Positions 16,474 to 25,596 of a stretch of DNA of 64,000 nt are shown here, one piece after another. Within the stretch, counting starts at the first letter, position 1; the number at the start of each line of letters is the position of its first letter. The notes under the pieces were generated by a model, which saw only the letters and a list, made by a program, of their open reading frames with translations, made no database searches and was not told the DNA's origin. The translations under genes and the position numbers were made by a program. This DNA is from Pseudoalteromonas ostreae (GTDB lineage Bacteria > Pseudomonadota > Gammaproteobacteria > Enterobacterales > Alteromonadaceae), in the NCBI RefSeq assembly GCF_018069805.1, contig NZ_JAGPYN010000013.1, positions 62,001 through 126,000 of the forward strand. Direction: 5' to 3'.

Positions 16474-17271
16474 TTAGTTATTTTGTTTATAACTAAATAA
16501 TTGGTAGTCTTTCAATTCTGGAACTAGTTTAACTAATTGTTGCTCTTGATCTGCAATGGTTGAAAAATTACCGCACAGTACATCGGCGCGTTTTTCAAGC
16601 TCGTTAGCTTGTTGCTCAACTTTGGCTTCAATTTCAGCCCCCATGTTTACCATGCGCTGTTCAAAGGTTTGCATATCGCCACCAGAGCCCATTAGTTCTG
16701 AGCCTACAGCCATTAAAATACTACCCATCGATTGCATCATCGCAGCTTGTACGGCGCTTTCTATTTGCTCATCAAATTGGCTTTCAAAGTTTTCGCCAAA
16801 CTGGTTAAAGCTTTGTTGACCCAGTACAAAAGCACCTTGTTGGTAAAAGGTGTTTTGTACTTCTACCTGAATATCAGCCATTAATTCATTGATGCTATCT
16901 AGGCCATCAATATTAAATGCATTGGCGACTTCTTCAATGGCAACCCCGGCAATTTTAACACCTTCAAGAGCAATATTCGCAACCTCTGGTAATTGGCTAC
17001 GCAGGCTGTCTGAATAATTACTGAGCGCTTGGTGTTGTTGACTGTTTAGTACCAAAGTTTGGCCATCAATCATTAACTCGCCATTATTTATAAAAGTCAT
17101 GGTGTGGTTATCAGCTGTATAAATTTCTAATTCATTTGGCTTAATGCGCACATCATTTTTAAATTCAACGGCACATGTGTCGCCGCTAAAAGAAATATTC
17201 GTCTCATTATCATTATGTGCCATTGCTCCTGTGGCAATGAATAAAGCACTTATTAATAGTAATTTTTTCAT
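16474..17271 (-). CDS. yggN: YggN family protein (DUF2884), exported
   Basis: 265 aa. A Sec signal peptide (MKKLLLISALFIATGAMA) would leave a periplasmic protein. The N-terminal region with CAVEFKNDVRIKPNELEI and the following LVLNSQQHQALSNYSDSLR match the DUF2884/YggN family. The middle is a helical region rich in Gln and Glu. Function unknown. Single gene with an AT-rich upstream region. Confidence 0.85.
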   Translation of the reverse strand: MKKLLLISALFIATGAMAHNDNETNISFSGDTCAVEFKNDVRIKPNELEIYTADNHTMTFINNGELMIDGQTLVLNSQQHQALSNYSDSLRSQLPEVANIALEGVKIAGVAIEEVANAFNIDGLDSINELMADIQVEVQNTFYQQGAFVLGQQSFNQFGENFESQFDEQIESAVQAAMMQSMGSILMAVGSELMGSGGDMQTFEQRMVNMGAEIEAKVEQQANELEKRADVLCGNFSTIADQEQQLVKLVPELKDYQLFSYKQNN

Positions 17272-17678
17272 TTTTATTTCCTGCTAATTTGTTGATTATG
17301 ACTAGTACACATTTAACCTATTTAATATATATCAAGCTTAGTGCCAACTATTATTAATAATTAAAAACAATGGGTTAATAAATTTTTGTTCTTTTTTGGT
17401 TGTATTTAAAGATTATAAAAAAGCGATTTTTTAGTCATTTTGACTAATTCACTCTAATGCATAAAAGATGCTTATCGTTTCGATAAAAAACTCTCACTTT
17501 CCAGAAATCAAATTTAGCGCTATTTATTCACAATATCGACATAACACTATTTTAGAATCGCGTTATGGCTTTATTTTGGTGCTTTTTCATACGGTGAAAT
17601 AGTGCTGAACATTTTTAATTTACCAATGATAGTGATAAAAAATCCTTAATTGGTCTCAAACACTTTATGGAGTGGGTT
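17272..17678. other. Long AT-rich divergent intergenic region
   Basis: About 400 bp between yggN and the PA3496-like gene. It contains promoter-like AT-rich DNA and a spaced inverted repeat CATAAC...GTTATG near 17540-17566. I see no coding frame with a ribosome site and no recognisable RNA. Confidence 0.45.
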
Positions 17679-17867
17679 GTGGGTAAGACATTTAGTTACG
17701 ATGCGCTAGATGACGATTTTGTTGAAGACGAGTACGAAATGGTCGGGCGTAATCAACACGACAAGAATAAGCAAAAGGTTAAGAAAAAGTTGGAAGACTA
17801 CCTTGAGCAAAAACGCTTGCGTAAAAACTTGGGCGATGATGACTTAGATGAGTATTTGAACGACTAA
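17679..17867 (+). CDS. PA3496-like small charged protein
   Basis: 62 aa if it starts at the GTG at 17679, which has GGAG 6 bases upstream. The in-frame ATG at 17667 has no ribosome site. The first half is acidic (FSYDALDDDFVEDEYE) and the second is a basic-acidic helix (KKLEDYLEQKRLRKNLGDDDLDEYL). This resembles the PA3496 family, annotated as putative envelope-integrity proteins. No signal peptide. Function is otherwise unknown, and the family call is moderate. Confidence 0.65.
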   Translation: MGKTFSYDALDDDFVEDEYEMVGRNQHDKNKQKVKKKLEDYLEQKRLRKNLGDDDLDEYLND

Positions 17868-17880
17868 GAGATAATTTAAA

Positions 17881-17908
17881 TAAAGAGGCAATTTGCCTCT
17901 TTATTGCT
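17881..17908. terminator. Strong bidirectional terminator
   Basis: A perfect 10-bp stem (TAAAGAGGCA 17881-17890, TGCCTCTTTA 17894-17903) lies between the convergent small-protein and glutathione peroxidase genes. Confidence 0.88.
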
Positions 17909-17916
17909 TTTAGAGT

Positions 17917-18408
17917 TTAGGTATTACTGCTTTTAAGGGCTTTGATAATAGCACCTTCGATTTTTTGCGGCTTGGTAAATGGTGCAAAGCGTTTGATTGC
18001 CTCACCGTCGCGGCCAACTAAAAACTTAGTGAAATTCCACTTTATTTTGCGGGTTAAAAATCCAGGTAATGCTGATTTTAAATGTCTGAATACGGGGTGG
18101 GCGTTTTTGCCATTAACATCAATTTTGTTCATCATCACAAAATCAACACCGTAGTTAATTAAACAACCTTGCGCTATTTCTTTTGCGCCGCCAGGCTCTT
18201 GCTTGCCGAATTGATTGCACGGAAAACCAATAATTACTAACCCTTGATCCGCGTATGTTGCATGTAATTGTTGTAAACCTTCGTACTGTGGGGTGAAGCC
18301 ACATTGACTGGCAGTGTTGACAATTAACACAACTTTGCCTGCGAAATCTGAGAAATCAATGCGTTGGCCTTGCAGATTGCTGGCTGAAAGTTGATAGAAG
18401 TCGTTCAT
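17917..18408 (-). CDS. Glutathione peroxidase family protein (Cys type)
   Basis: 163 aa, full length. The peroxidatic cysteine is C36 in NTASQCGFTPQY. The FPCNQFGKQEPG signature and the WNFTKFLV motif supply the Gln, Trp and Asn of the catalytic site. It reduces hydroperoxides, in bacteria often with thioredoxin rather than glutathione. Cytoplasmic. The E. coli counterpart is BtuE, but I do not assign the symbol. It lies alone, 95 bases downstream of the lysR-type gene's stop on the same strand. Confidence 0.92.
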   Translation of the reverse strand: MNDFYQLSASNLQGQRIDFSDFAGKVVLIVNTASQCGFTPQYEGLQQLHATYADQGLVIIGFPCNQFGKQEPGGAKEIAQGCLINYGVDFVMMNKIDVNGKNAHPVFRHLKSALPGFLTRKIKWNFTKFLVGRDGEAIKRFAPFTKPQKIEGAIIKALKSSNT

Positions 18409-18503
18409 GTTACTCTCTTGTTATTGTTGTTTGTTAAATTCTATCCTGAGTTGTGATAGACATACAGCTTCAATTATCATCACATTACATAGGCAATTTA
18501 ATT

Positions 18504-19376
18504 TTAATTTATATGTTTAAAGCTTGTGAGTAAATGCTCAATTAATAATCGCACTCTGTACGGCATTAAATCTTTACGTGGATACACTAACCAAGAGGCA
18601 TTGTCTGTTACCTGAAACTCATCAAGTAAGGTAATTAGTTGCCCGTTTTCAATATACTCATCAACAATATCAGCGGCTAAATGGGCAATGCCTAAGCCTG
18701 CCAATGTGGCAGATAATAGTGCGCGCGGATGGTTACTGCGCCAGTTGCCGGCAACTTTTATTTCTTTTATATCGCCGGTAAAATTAAAGCGCCAACGTTT
18801 TCCCATGGCAATTAAGCAATTATGTGCTGTTAATTGTTGGGGTGTAGTTGGCGTCGGGTGATGTGCTAAATATTCTGGACTAGCAACGAGGGTCATGATT
18901 CGCGGGCTAAGTGGTCGTGCAATTAAGTTGGAGTCTTGCATGCGGCCAAAACGGATCGCTAAATCAAAGCCTTCTTCAACTAAGTCGACATTACGATTGT
19001 TGAAGTCCATATCTACCTCAACCTCAGGGTAGCGCTTTACAAACTCAACAATTTTAGGTGCTACATGACAAGCAACAAATTCACCAGCACCAGAAATTCT
19101 AATGATCCCTTTGGGTTTACGTTGCTCACCTTGTAGTTGGTTATTGGCATCAATTAGCTCTTGTTTAATTGCTTTGAGCTTTACGGCATATTCGCGGCCG
19201 ACATCGGTGAGGCTTATTTTTCGGGTGGTGCGTTGAAATAGCAATGAGCCTAAGCGGTTTTCAAGTTGCTGTACTTGGCGGCTAATATGTGAAGTTGATA
19301 CTTCCATGACTTTGGCTGCTTTGGTAAAGCTGCCATGTTCAACCACATGTAAAAATTCATCAAGGCCATGCCACAT
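18504..19376 (-). CDS. LysR-family transcriptional regulator
   Basis: 290 aa. Residues 1-60 form the winged helix-turn-helix (FTKAAKVMEVSTSHISRQVQQLENRLGSLLFQRTTRKISLT), followed by the periplasmic-binding-like effector domain. It belongs to the AaeR/DsdC-like group common in Proteobacteria. It diverges from yqhD over 174 bp containing a GTTGCAAC palindrome (19424-19431), so YqhD is its likely target. Confidence 0.9.
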   Translation of the reverse strand: MWHGLDEFLHVVEHGSFTKAAKVMEVSTSHISRQVQQLENRLGSLLFQRTTRKISLTDVGREYAVKLKAIKQELIDANNQLQGEQRKPKGIIRISGAGEFVACHVAPKIVEFVKRYPEVEVDMDFNNRNVDLVEEGFDLAIRFGRMQDSNLIARPLSPRIMTLVASPEYLAHHPTPTTPQQLTAHNCLIAMGKRWRFNFTGDIKEIKVAGNWRSNHPRALLSATLAGLGIAHLAADIVDEYIENGQLITLLDEFQVTDNASWLVYPRKDLMPYRVRLLIEHLLTSFKHIN

Positions 19377-19550
19377 AATTTAGTTCTCAAAATATTAAGT
19401 AATTACAGTTTATATCATCTATTGTTGCAACTGTGCAAAAGTGATTCTCTGAGCTTAGTCTTTAAATTAATGCTTAAATCCCTACAATTAGGTGGTCAGC
19501 AAATTTTAGCTCACACTAAATAATGAGCACCTCAAAGCAATGGAGCAAGC

Positions 19551-20705
19551 ATGTTAAATTTCAGTTTTGCAAACCCAACCAAGATTCATTTTGGCGAACA
19601 GCAAATTGCCTTAATCAAAAATGAGATCCCGGCAGACGCAAAGGTACTTGTTACTTATGGCGGTGGCAGTATTAAAAGCAATGGTATTTATGATCAGGTG
19701 TCTGCGGCGTTAAGCGAACACACTTGGTTTGAATTTGCCGGTATTGAACCTAACCCAAGTTACCAAACATGTATGAAAGCCGTTGCGTTGGTTAAAGAAA
19801 AGCAAGTTGATTATATTCTTGCTGTAGGCGGTGGTTCGGTAATTGATGGTAGTAAATTTATTGCCGCAGCAGCTAATTATGACGGCGAGCCATGGGATAT
19901 TCTAGCTAAAGGCGGTGAGGTAAAATCAGCAATAGCATTAGGTGTTGTATTGACTTTGCCAGCAACGGGTTCTGAATCAAATTCTTTTAGTGTGGTTTCA
20001 AACCTTGATAGCCACGATAAACTGCCGTTTGCGAGTCCATTAGTACAGCCACAATTTGCAGTACTCGACCCGGCGGTGACTTACTCATTACCAAAACGTC
20101 AAGTGGCAAACGGTATTGTTGATGCGTTTGTACATACCATGGAACAATACTTGACCTATGACGTAGGTGCAAAACTTCAAGACCGTTTCGCTGAAGGTAT
20201 TTTAATGACCTTAATCGAAGAGGGCCCTAAAGCGTTCAGTGAGCCTGATAACTATCAAGTACGGGCTAACATTATGTGGTCAGCAACGATGGCATTAAAC
20301 GGCTTAATTGGAGCGGGTGTACCGCAAGATTGGTCAACGCATATGTTAGGCCATGAGATGACGGCTGTGTATGGTCTTGATCACGCACAAACCTTGGCAA
20401 TTGTACTACCGCGCATGATGGCGGAGCAAACAGACACTAAGCGCGGTAAAATCTTACAATACGCAGAACGCGTTTTAGGATTAGATACCAGTGATGAAGA
20501 TGCAGCAATTGAACAAGCAATTAATGCAACTGAAGCGTTTTTTCACAGTGTTAATATGCCAACGCGTTTAAGTGATTATAATTTAGGCGAAGAAGTTGCT
20601 AATAAAATTGTTGAGCAACTGGAGCGCCATGGGATGACGGCATTGGGTGAACGTCAGCAAGTTACGCTTGATAAAAGCCGCGCTATTTTATTAGCCAGCG
20701 TTTAA
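19551..20705 (+). CDS. yqhD: NADPH-dependent aldehyde reductase (iron-containing ADH family)
   Basis: 384 aa, close to E. coli YqhD (387). The start NFSFANPTKIHFGEQQI, the nucleotide-binding GGGSVIDGSKF and the metal-binding histidines in HTMEQYLTYD, HMLGHEMTAVYGLDHAQTL are present. The enzyme reduces short-chain and lipid-peroxidation-derived aldehydes using NADPH. The divergent LysR regulator replaces the AraC-type YqhC of E. coli. Ends in a strong terminator. Confidence 0.92.
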   Translation: MLNFSFANPTKIHFGEQQIALIKNEIPADAKVLVTYGGGSIKSNGIYDQVSAALSEHTWFEFAGIEPNPSYQTCMKAVALVKEKQVDYILAVGGGSVIDGSKFIAAAANYDGEPWDILAKGGEVKSAIALGVVLTLPATGSESNSFSVVSNLDSHDKLPFASPLVQPQFAVLDPAVTYSLPKRQVANGIVDAFVHTMEQYLTYDVGAKLQDRFAEGILMTLIEEGPKAFSEPDNYQVRANIMWSATMALNGLIGAGVPQDWSTHMLGHEMTAVYGLDHAQTLAIVLPRMMAEQTDTKRGKILQYAERVLGLDTSDEDAAIEQAINATEAFFHSVNMPTRLSDYNLGEEVANKIVEQLERHGMTALGERQQVTLDKSRAILLASV

Positions 20706-20728
20706 ATTAGCCAAAAAGGCTAATTTAA
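20702..20728. terminator. Bidirectional terminator overlapping the azlD stop
   Basis: A perfect 11-bp stem (TTAAATTAGCC 20702-20712, GGCTAATTTAA 20718-20728) spans the 3' ends of both yqhD and the convergent azlD-like gene. Confidence 0.85.
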
Positions 20729-21019
20729 GATCAAAAATAAACCCATACCGACCAGTGTTGTGTAATAAATATTGTGCGTTTTATACGCGATAATAATGGC
20801 TGCTATTGCCGCACTGAGGTATGGATTTTGCCAATCTAAATTTATCCCCTTGTCTGTGACAAACACAATCGGCACCCAAATCGCGGTAAGTACCGCCGGT
20901 GCGCTAAAACTTAGAAACTGCTGCATTTTCGGGCCAACTTTAAATGGTAGGTCACGATGTAAAAATAAGTAACGGGTACAAAAGGTAATACACGCCATGA
21001 GTAAAATAATGGTCATCAT
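20720..21019 (-). CDS. azlD: AzlD-family branched-chain amino acid exporter subunit
   Basis: 99 aa with three to four hydrophobic segments (TIILLMACITFCTRYLF at the start, AAIAAIIIAYKTHNIYYTTLVGMG near the end), matching AzlD/YgaH. With AzlC it forms an inner-membrane exporter of branched-chain amino acids or azaleucine. It overlaps azlC by one base, a two-gene operon. Confidence 0.85.
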   Translation of the reverse strand: MMTIILLMACITFCTRYLFLHRDLPFKVGPKMQQFLSFSAPAVLTAIWVPIVFVTDKGINLDWQNPYLSAAIAAIIIAYKTHNIYYTTLVGMGLFLILN

Positions 21020-21723
21020 CAGTTATGCTCCAATTTACCTCGTATACGGCTAATAAGATAACCGGTAGTCATCGCCGTTAATGCCGCAGCCACTAACCAT
21101 AATTCAAAGCCTTGGCTTTTTAAAACGCTAGCCACAACACCAGAGCTGACAACCGTTGCTAATGTAGCGAGGTTTTTAATAGCTGGAATTACTAATGCAA
21201 TAAAAGTTGCAGCAATAGCAAAGTCTAAGCCTAAATTAGTGAGATCAGGAAGCAGACTGCCCGCTACGATGCCAATTAATGTCCACAAATTCCAAGTAAT
21301 ATAAAAGCTAAAGCCGGCACTGAGCGCGTAGATCAAGCGAGTTTTAGTTCGATAAGCTTTGCGGTGATGGGAAAATGCAAACAGTTCATCAGTGAGTACA
21401 AAGCTTACCGGTAAGCGCCAACGCATAGGTTGATCAATCACTTTGTGACGCACAGCCAAACCATATAAAAAGTGCCGTGAGCTAATAATAAAGGTGGTGA
21501 ATAAAATGGTCAGTAATGACGTGTTACCAGCTATTAGTTCAATGGCAACAAGCTGCGCCGAGCCGGCAAATACCAGTAACGACATAGCTTGAGTTTCAAC
21601 AGCAGTAAAGCCATTTTGAATTGCTAAAGAGCCACATAATATCCCCCAAGGGATCACCGCTAAACACAGCGGTAACATATCTAAAAAGCCTTTTAGGAGT
21701 GCGCGTTTGGTGCTAAGTGTCAT
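21019..21723 (-). CDS. azlC: AzlC-family branched-chain amino acid exporter subunit
   Basis: 234 aa with about seven membrane segments. The N-terminal DMLPLCLAVIPWGILCGSLA and LLVFAGSAQLVAIELI blocks are hallmarks of AzlC/YgaZ. It is the larger half of the AzlCD/YgaZH exporter. First gene of the pair; its promoter faces the cytochrome b561 gene. Confidence 0.9.
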   Translation of the reverse strand: MTLSTKRALLKGFLDMLPLCLAVIPWGILCGSLAIQNGFTAVETQAMSLLVFAGSAQLVAIELIAGNTSLLTILFTTFIISSRHFLYGLAVRHKVIDQPMRWRLPVSFVLTDELFAFSHHRKAYRTKTRLIYALSAGFSFYITWNLWTLIGIVAGSLLPDLTNLGLDFAIAATFIALVIPAIKNLATLATVVSSGVVASVLKSQGFELWLVAAALTAMTTGYLISRIRGKLEHN

Positions 21724-21846
21724 TAATGATTTTCACTACGGTAATTAATGCCCTTAGTCTGCCATAGAACAATTAACCCTGAACAGCAAAGATGCTAAAT
21801 TAACAAAAGTTTGAAATAATAAGCTTTTACGTAAAAGAGGTTAAGC

Positions 21847-22503
21847 ATGCACAAAATTAAAGTATGGGATGGGTTTATTCGCAGTTTCCATTGGTTGTTA
21901 GTTATTGCAATTGCAGCGCTGTATTTTAGTGCTGAAGAAGGCATGATGGAATTACACTTTGTGGCTGGCTTTTTCACCTTAGCGTTACTAGTAACACGCC
22001 TTATTTGGGGCTTGATTGGTAGCAAAACAGCTAAGTTAAGTGCATTGTTTCATCCACCTAGCGCAGTACTAAAATCATTTAAACAAACAGATAATAAACC
22101 GGGTCATGGCGCAGCGGGCAGCTACATGGTGTTGGCATTTTTTACTTTATTGTTGGCGCAATTGATAAGTGGCTTAATGACCACCGATGACATTCTGACA
22201 GACGGCCCATTAGTGCAGTATGTATCAAGTAATGTAGTTGAATGGGCCGGCTGGGTGCATCATAAAAACTTTGATTTATTGTTGTACGCGATTATTCTCC
22301 ATATTTTGGCAATTGTAATTTATCGTATTAAAGGCAAAAATTTAGTCAAAGCAATGGTTACGGGCTATGCTGCTGAAAAAAATAAAGATAATGATGAAGA
22401 GCTAACAAAATCACCGTGGACTGCGATAATTATTTTTGTCGTTGTATTTACGGCATTATTGATGACATGGGGCGCAGAACCTGTGGCCTACTTGTTTAGT
22501 TAA
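21847..22503 (+). CDS. Cytochrome b561-type diheme membrane protein
   Basis: 218 aa, four or more membrane helices, with helix-embedded histidines (SFHWLL, ELHFVAGFF, GHGAAGSYM, HHKNFDLLLYAIILHILAI). This matches the prokaryotic cytochrome b561/Ni-Fe hydrogenase cytochrome b domain (PF01292). It carries electrons between quinol and a periplasmic partner. It is convergent with a cytochrome c' gene across one shared terminator, and in related bacteria such a pair often lies together, so they may be redox partners. That partnership is inferred. Confidence 0.88.
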   Translation: MHKIKVWDGFIRSFHWLLVIAIAALYFSAEEGMMELHFVAGFFTLALLVTRLIWGLIGSKTAKLSALFHPPSAVLKSFKQTDNKPGHGAAGSYMVLAFFTLLLAQLISGLMTTDDILTDGPLVQYVSSNVVEWAGWVHHKNFDLLLYAIILHILAIVIYRIKGKNLVKAMVTGYAAEKNKDNDEELTKSPWTAIIIFVVVFTALLMTWGAEPVAYLFS

Positions 22504-22518
22504 ACGGTTCAACAGATC

Positions 22519-22549
22519 AAAAACGGCGCTAATTTAGCGCCGTTTTAGT
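22519..22549. terminator. Strong bidirectional terminator
   Basis: A perfect 12-bp stem (AAAACGGCGCTA 22520-22531, TAGCGCCGTTTT 22535-22546) lies between the convergent cytochrome b561 and cytochrome c' genes. Confidence 0.9.
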
Positions 22550-22571
22550 TTTAAGCTTATCGCATGAAAGA

Positions 22572-23024
22572 TTAGTCTTTAAATGATGTGTGACAATCTT
22601 TACAGCCTTTAGCCCATGGGCCAAATGCTTTAGCAATTACTTTTTTATCACCTGTTTGCGCGGCAACGGCTAGTTCATCAGCATATTGTTGAAATGCTAC
22701 CGCTTTTTTCATAAAGGTTTCGTTATCGCTCCAAATAACAGGCAATGCAGATGTTTCGCCTTTGTCAGAGCCTGCAACAAACGCTTCCCATGGCATTTTT
22801 GATAATGCAGCGGCATTATTTGCGCGGTGCTTAAAACGCTCAGCATCAAAAGGTACTTTGCCCTTTAGCATATCACCCATATCACCAATTTGGACGCGGA
22901 TCATTGAAAATGCCGCTTGGCGGTACTCAATGGCGTCGCTAGGCTCTTCAAATGCTGTATTGGCAGTTGCACTAAGTGTACATGTTGATAATAACGCCCC
23001 GATAAATACTTGCTTCAATTTCAC
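22572..23024 (-). CDS. Cytochrome c'
   Basis: 150 aa. A Sec signal peptide (ending near SATA) precedes a four-helix-bundle protein with a single C-terminal heme site, CKDCH (C141, C144, H145), which is diagnostic of cytochrome c' (PF01322). Such periplasmic proteins bind NO and may protect against nitrosative stress or shuttle electrons. Convergent with the cytochrome b561 gene. Confidence 0.92.
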   Translation of the reverse strand: MKLKQVFIGALLSTCTLSATANTAFEEPSDAIEYRQAAFSMIRVQIGDMGDMLKGKVPFDAERFKHRANNAAALSKMPWEAFVAGSDKGETSALPVIWSDNETFMKKAVAFQQYADELAVAAQTGDKKVIAKAFGPWAKGCKDCHTSFKD

Positions 23025-23245
23025 TTTACTACACTCCTTTAAGGGTTCTTAACTAGCTTTTTGTATATTAGCTTGCGCTTTGGTTCAAAGCAAAAATAGA
23101 TATTGCTTGAGTACAGATTAATGATACATGAAATTTACATTGTTATTTCATGGATTTATTGTGAATGTTTGTAAATGCCGTGTTGTTATTGACGGCGTAG
23201 GGGTGTACGTTATGGGTACATAAAAATAATTAATGAAGAGCATAT

Positions 23246-25585
23246 ATGAAAAACAATATTTTTAAGGTGTCTGTGCTATCTGCTGCGATAGTAATTTCAC
23301 TATCAGGGTGTGGTAGCAACGATGATAAGGATAATACAGTTCCAGTTGTTACTGATGTAGCGCCTAAAGCTGGCGATGTTGTCGTGACTGATTTAAAACA
23401 GTGGCTGCCTGTAACGGCAGACTTTAATGCGAGCGATCAAGATGGTGATGCGCTTTCATTTAGCTTTGCTGAAAATGGAGAAGAGGTTCTTTCCGAAAAT
23501 GGTGTTTTTACTTTTAGTCAAGGTATGTTAACTATTGATGGTTCATCATTTACTTATGTTCCTGTATCGACTGAAGATACAGTGATTGATTACACTGTAA
23601 GCGCCAACGGTAAAACGGCTTCGGCACAAATTAATATATCAGGCATTATTGGAGATCCTCTTGCAAATCAGCAATGGCACCTGAATAACACAGGCCAAAA
23701 AGCATATTCTCTTAGCAATGAGATGAAACAAGGCTTAATTGATTTACATGTAAATCAGCGTGGTTTTACTGAAGAGGATGCACAGGCTCGTTATGATGAG
23801 AGTTTTGCTGTAGCAGAGGCGGAAGAGCTTGTCGCTGGTGAAGATATGAATGTTTTATCTGCTTATGCGCAAGGTGTTACTGGAGCTGGTGTAACAGCAG
23901 TTGTAATTGACTCAGGTATGGAAATCCGTCATGAAGATCTGATAGATAATGTATTACCAAATCGTTCTTTAAATTTGAATGCTAGTGCCCTTGATCACAC
24001 AGATCCAACGAGTACGGCAAATAGTGGTGATCATGGTACAAGTGTTGCGGGCTTAATTGCAGCAAAAGGCTGGAATGGTAAAGGTGGCCGTGGTGTTGCA
24101 CCAGATACTGGCTTGATTGGTATGAATTATATTGGCGATGATAAAATCGCGCAAAAGGAGCTGCTTGCTCATGGTTTTCCTGGTAGTGGTATTAGCACAG
24201 TAGAGAGTATTTCCGTATTTAACCGTAGTTATGGTATTACAGTCCCTGCATTTATAGCTTATTCAGAATTAGATGAAGCTATTGAGTCTTATCCAAATTT
24301 ATACCTTCGTGATGGTAAGGGTGCATTAAATATTAAGTCTAGTGGTAACTCATTCGGTGATGGTGGCAATAACGCATTGGAAGGATCTTTATGTACTGAT
24401 AACGGTGCTCATGATTTAGGGTTAACTTGTTATAATGGCGCATTTGAGCCTAGCCAAGGCCATCCTTACTACTTAAGTGTTGCAGCCGTGAATGCTAATG
24501 GTAAGCATACTAGCTACTCAAATGCAGGTGCAAACTTAATGGTGTCAGCGCCAGCTGGTGAAGCAGGGCGTTGGGCTCCAGCTATGGTAACAACGGATCA
24601 GATGACATGTATCAACGGTTACTCTGGCTTTAATAGTGATGCTGTTGCAGTCTTTACTAGAGCGTATGGAGAAGAGTTTGCTATAAGCCAGTTCCCCTTT
24701 GACTACCCTGGTAATGAGGACAACGCAAGTTGTAACTATACATCTACGTTTAATGGTACATCGTCAGCTGCCCCAAATGCATCGGGAGTAGTCTCACTAA
24801 TTCTTTCAGCTAACCCAGACTTAACATGGCGAGATGTTCGTCACATTTTGGCCTCAACGAGTACATTGATTGATGCTGAAAATACCCCTGTTAAATTAAC
24901 TATTGCGGATGGTGAGTTTGTTGCACATGATGGTTGGGTTAAAAACGGTGCTGGTTATAGCTTTAATAACTTATATGGCTTTGGGCGTGTTGATGCTGGT
25001 AAAGCAGTAAAAATGGCTAAAGAGTACGATATTAAGCTCGGTGAGCAAGTTATTACTGCATGGAATGGTGTCGGTTCAGTCGCGGAGGAAGATGCACTAG
25101 CCCTTGAAATCCCAGACAACAATGCAGTAGGTATAACGCAAGAAATTGTAGTTACAGAAGAGTTAAACATTGAGGCAATGCAATTTAAATTTGATGTGAG
25201 CAATCCAGAAATGGGCTCTGGTTTAAGTGATGGGACGCAAACTTCTGCGGGTAGCGATTTAGCTATCGAAGTTACTTCACCAGCGGGTACGCGAAGTGTA
25301 TTGCTTTCATCTAAACAAGCGCTATTCTTGCCCGCGCTGAGCAGCGACTTGAGCTTTATTTCTGGCTATATTTTAAAAGATGCTGTAATGATGTCTAACG
25401 CATTTTATGGTGAATCAACTAAAGGAACGTGGACTATTCGCTTGTTAGATACCAGCGCTGATAGCTTTGTACTTGGTGACAATGGCGGTAATTACCTAAA
25501 AGCAACAGGTATTACTAACAACGTAGCTTTGAGTGTTTTAGAGGGTGCATCTATTCGTGCATTCGGTCACGCAGGTCAAGAGTGA
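23246..25585 (+). CDS. Kexin-like S8 serine protease lipoprotein with P-domain
   Basis: 779 aa. The lipoprotein signal ends in LSGC (Cys 22). Residues about 33-130 form an Ig/cadherin-like domain, followed by the subtilisin domain with D222 (VIDSGMEIRHED), H263 (GDHGTSVAG), oxyanion N368 (SSGNSFGDG) and S506 (NGTSSAAPNASG). About residues 635-775 look like a proprotein-convertase P-domain (AIEVTSPAGTRSVLLS, GTWTIRLLDT). No I9 propeptide is encoded in cis. The next gene overlaps or abuts and may supply folding help, as ORF2 does for Aeromonas ASP. Confidence 0.88.
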   Translation: MKNNIFKVSVLSAAIVISLSGCGSNDDKDNTVPVVTDVAPKAGDVVVTDLKQWLPVTADFNASDQDGDALSFSFAENGEEVLSENGVFTFSQGMLTIDGSSFTYVPVSTEDTVIDYTVSANGKTASAQINISGIIGDPLANQQWHLNNTGQKAYSLSNEMKQGLIDLHVNQRGFTEEDAQARYDESFAVAEAEELVAGEDMNVLSAYAQGVTGAGVTAVVIDSGMEIRHEDLIDNVLPNRSLNLNASALDHTDPTSTANSGDHGTSVAGLIAAKGWNGKGGRGVAPDTGLIGMNYIGDDKIAQKELLAHGFPGSGISTVESISVFNRSYGITVPAFIAYSELDEAIESYPNLYLRDGKGALNIKSSGNSFGDGGNNALEGSLCTDNGAHDLGLTCYNGAFEPSQGHPYYLSVAAVNANGKHTSYSNAGANLMVSAPAGEAGRWAPAMVTTDQMTCINGYSGFNSDAVAVFTRAYGEEFAISQFPFDYPGNEDNASCNYTSTFNGTSSAAPNASGVVSLILSANPDLTWRDVRHILASTSTLIDAENTPVKLTIADGEFVAHDGWVKNGAGYSFNNLYGFGRVDAGKAVKMAKEYDIKLGEQVITAWNGVGSVAEEDALALEIPDNNAVGITQEIVVTEELNIEAMQFKFDVSNPEMGSGLSDGTQTSAGSDLAIEVTSPAGTRSVLLSSKQALFLPALSSDLSFISGYILKDAVMMSNAFYGESTKGTWTIRLLDTSADSFVLGDNGGNYLKATGITNNVALSVLEGASIRAFGHAGQE

Positions 25586-25596
25586 GGATGATAAAA

